This document shows positions 63,866 through 64,000 of a DNA stretch of 64,000 nucleotides, piece after piece; positions within the stretch are counted from its first letter, which is position 1; each line of letters opens with the position of its first letter. The DNA comes from Flavobacterium sp. LC2016-13. GTDB taxonomy: Bacteria; Bacteroidota; Bacteroidia; Flavobacteriales; Flavobacteriaceae. Below the pieces are notes generated by a model. It had not been told where the DNA came from. It was given only the letters and a program-made list of their open reading frames with translations, and ran no database searches. The position numbers and the translations under genes are program-made. The stretch covers positions 1-64,000 of the forward strand of contig NZ_WMDQ01000008.1 in NCBI RefSeq assembly GCF_009707955.1, given 5' to 3'.

Positions 63866-64000
63866 ATGAAAAATCATATACTCTTTTGCATAACAATTGT
63901 TAGTATTATCACATTTAACAGCTATTCCCAGCAATCAAAAATGAATAATGCCGATAAAAAGTACGATGGCTACGCTTATATAAATGCTATAAAAACATAC
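63866..64000 (+). CDS. Start of a probable OmpA-family protein (cut by the window edge)
   Basis: Forty-five codons are visible from the ATG at 63866. A signal peptide ends near YSQQ, and the sequence ADKKYDGYAYINAIKTY looks like the TPR-like start of the PD40/OmpA proteins that regularly follow PorP/SprF genes. By family these bind peptidoglycan through a C-terminal OmpA domain, which lies outside the window. The gene begins 11 bp after the SprF-like stop. Confidence 0.65.
   Translation, partial: MKNHILFCITIVSIITFNSYSQQSKMNNADKKYDGYAYINAIKTY

Overview
ORGANISM. The window is chromosomal DNA of a member of the Bacteroidota, most likely a Flavobacterium. The sequence is AT-rich. It encodes type IX secretion (T9SS) sorting domains, a gliding-motility-type (CHU_C) giant surface protein and a PorP/SprF protein. 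Promoters fit the Bacteroidota consensus (TTG, 19-20 nt, TAnnTTTG), and Shine-Dalgarno sequences are largely absent. I see no phage, IS element, CRISPR array, tRNA or rRNA gene. LAYOUT. 1-9 kb: a degenerate metallophosphoesterase-like envelope protein, two alpha/beta hydrolases, a sialate O-acetylesterase, a SIMPL protein and a rhomboid protease. 9-24 kb: a lipid A-type acyltransferase, a T9SS-exported glycoside hydrolase, GlmM, an ACP phosphodiesterase-like protein with gamma-glutamyltransferase, a ClC protein, a Fic protein with a TPR protein, UvrA, a cupin and a LOG-family protein. 24-35 kb: an inactive M1-peptidase-like outer-membrane protein, a fused 2-oxoacid dehydrogenase E1, KdsB, a YgiD-like dioxygenase, a RecD-like helicase, and DUF3822 with RsmD. 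35-43 kb: an outer-membrane receptor divergent from a two-component system, a ketopantoate reductase-like protein, a dicarboxylate symporter and RNase P RNA. 43-48 kb: small accessory genes, including a Kbp-like BON-LysM protein, a BON lipoprotein, a cupin, two hypothetical proteins (one with an L7/L12-like domain) and a parDE toxin-antitoxin pair. 48-54.5 kb: dnaX with an apparent programmed frameshift, a TMEM175-like channel and a sixA-ppk1-ppx polyphosphate cluster. 55-64 kb: a surface operon of a small secreted protein, a 2413-residue VWA/repeat/CHU_C adhesin, PorP/SprF and the start of a probable OmpA-family protein. HOW THE GENES FIT. Most of the window is core metabolism and envelope biology. 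KdsB, the LpxL-like acyltransferase and GlmM serve lipopolysaccharide and peptidoglycan precursor supply. The last four genes form a T9SS cargo and anchor module comparable to SprB/SprF. MOST INTERESTING SIGNALS. (i) A ten-A slippery tract in dnaX that leads in the -1 frame into a complete tau domain. (ii) Two envelope proteins whose catalytic metal sites are lost. (iii) Several families of dispersed palindromic repeats, two of them joined in the same order at two loci. (iv) A structured-RNA-like element at 23.6 kb. (v) A long untranslated leader behind a near-perfect promoter at 4.7 kb.
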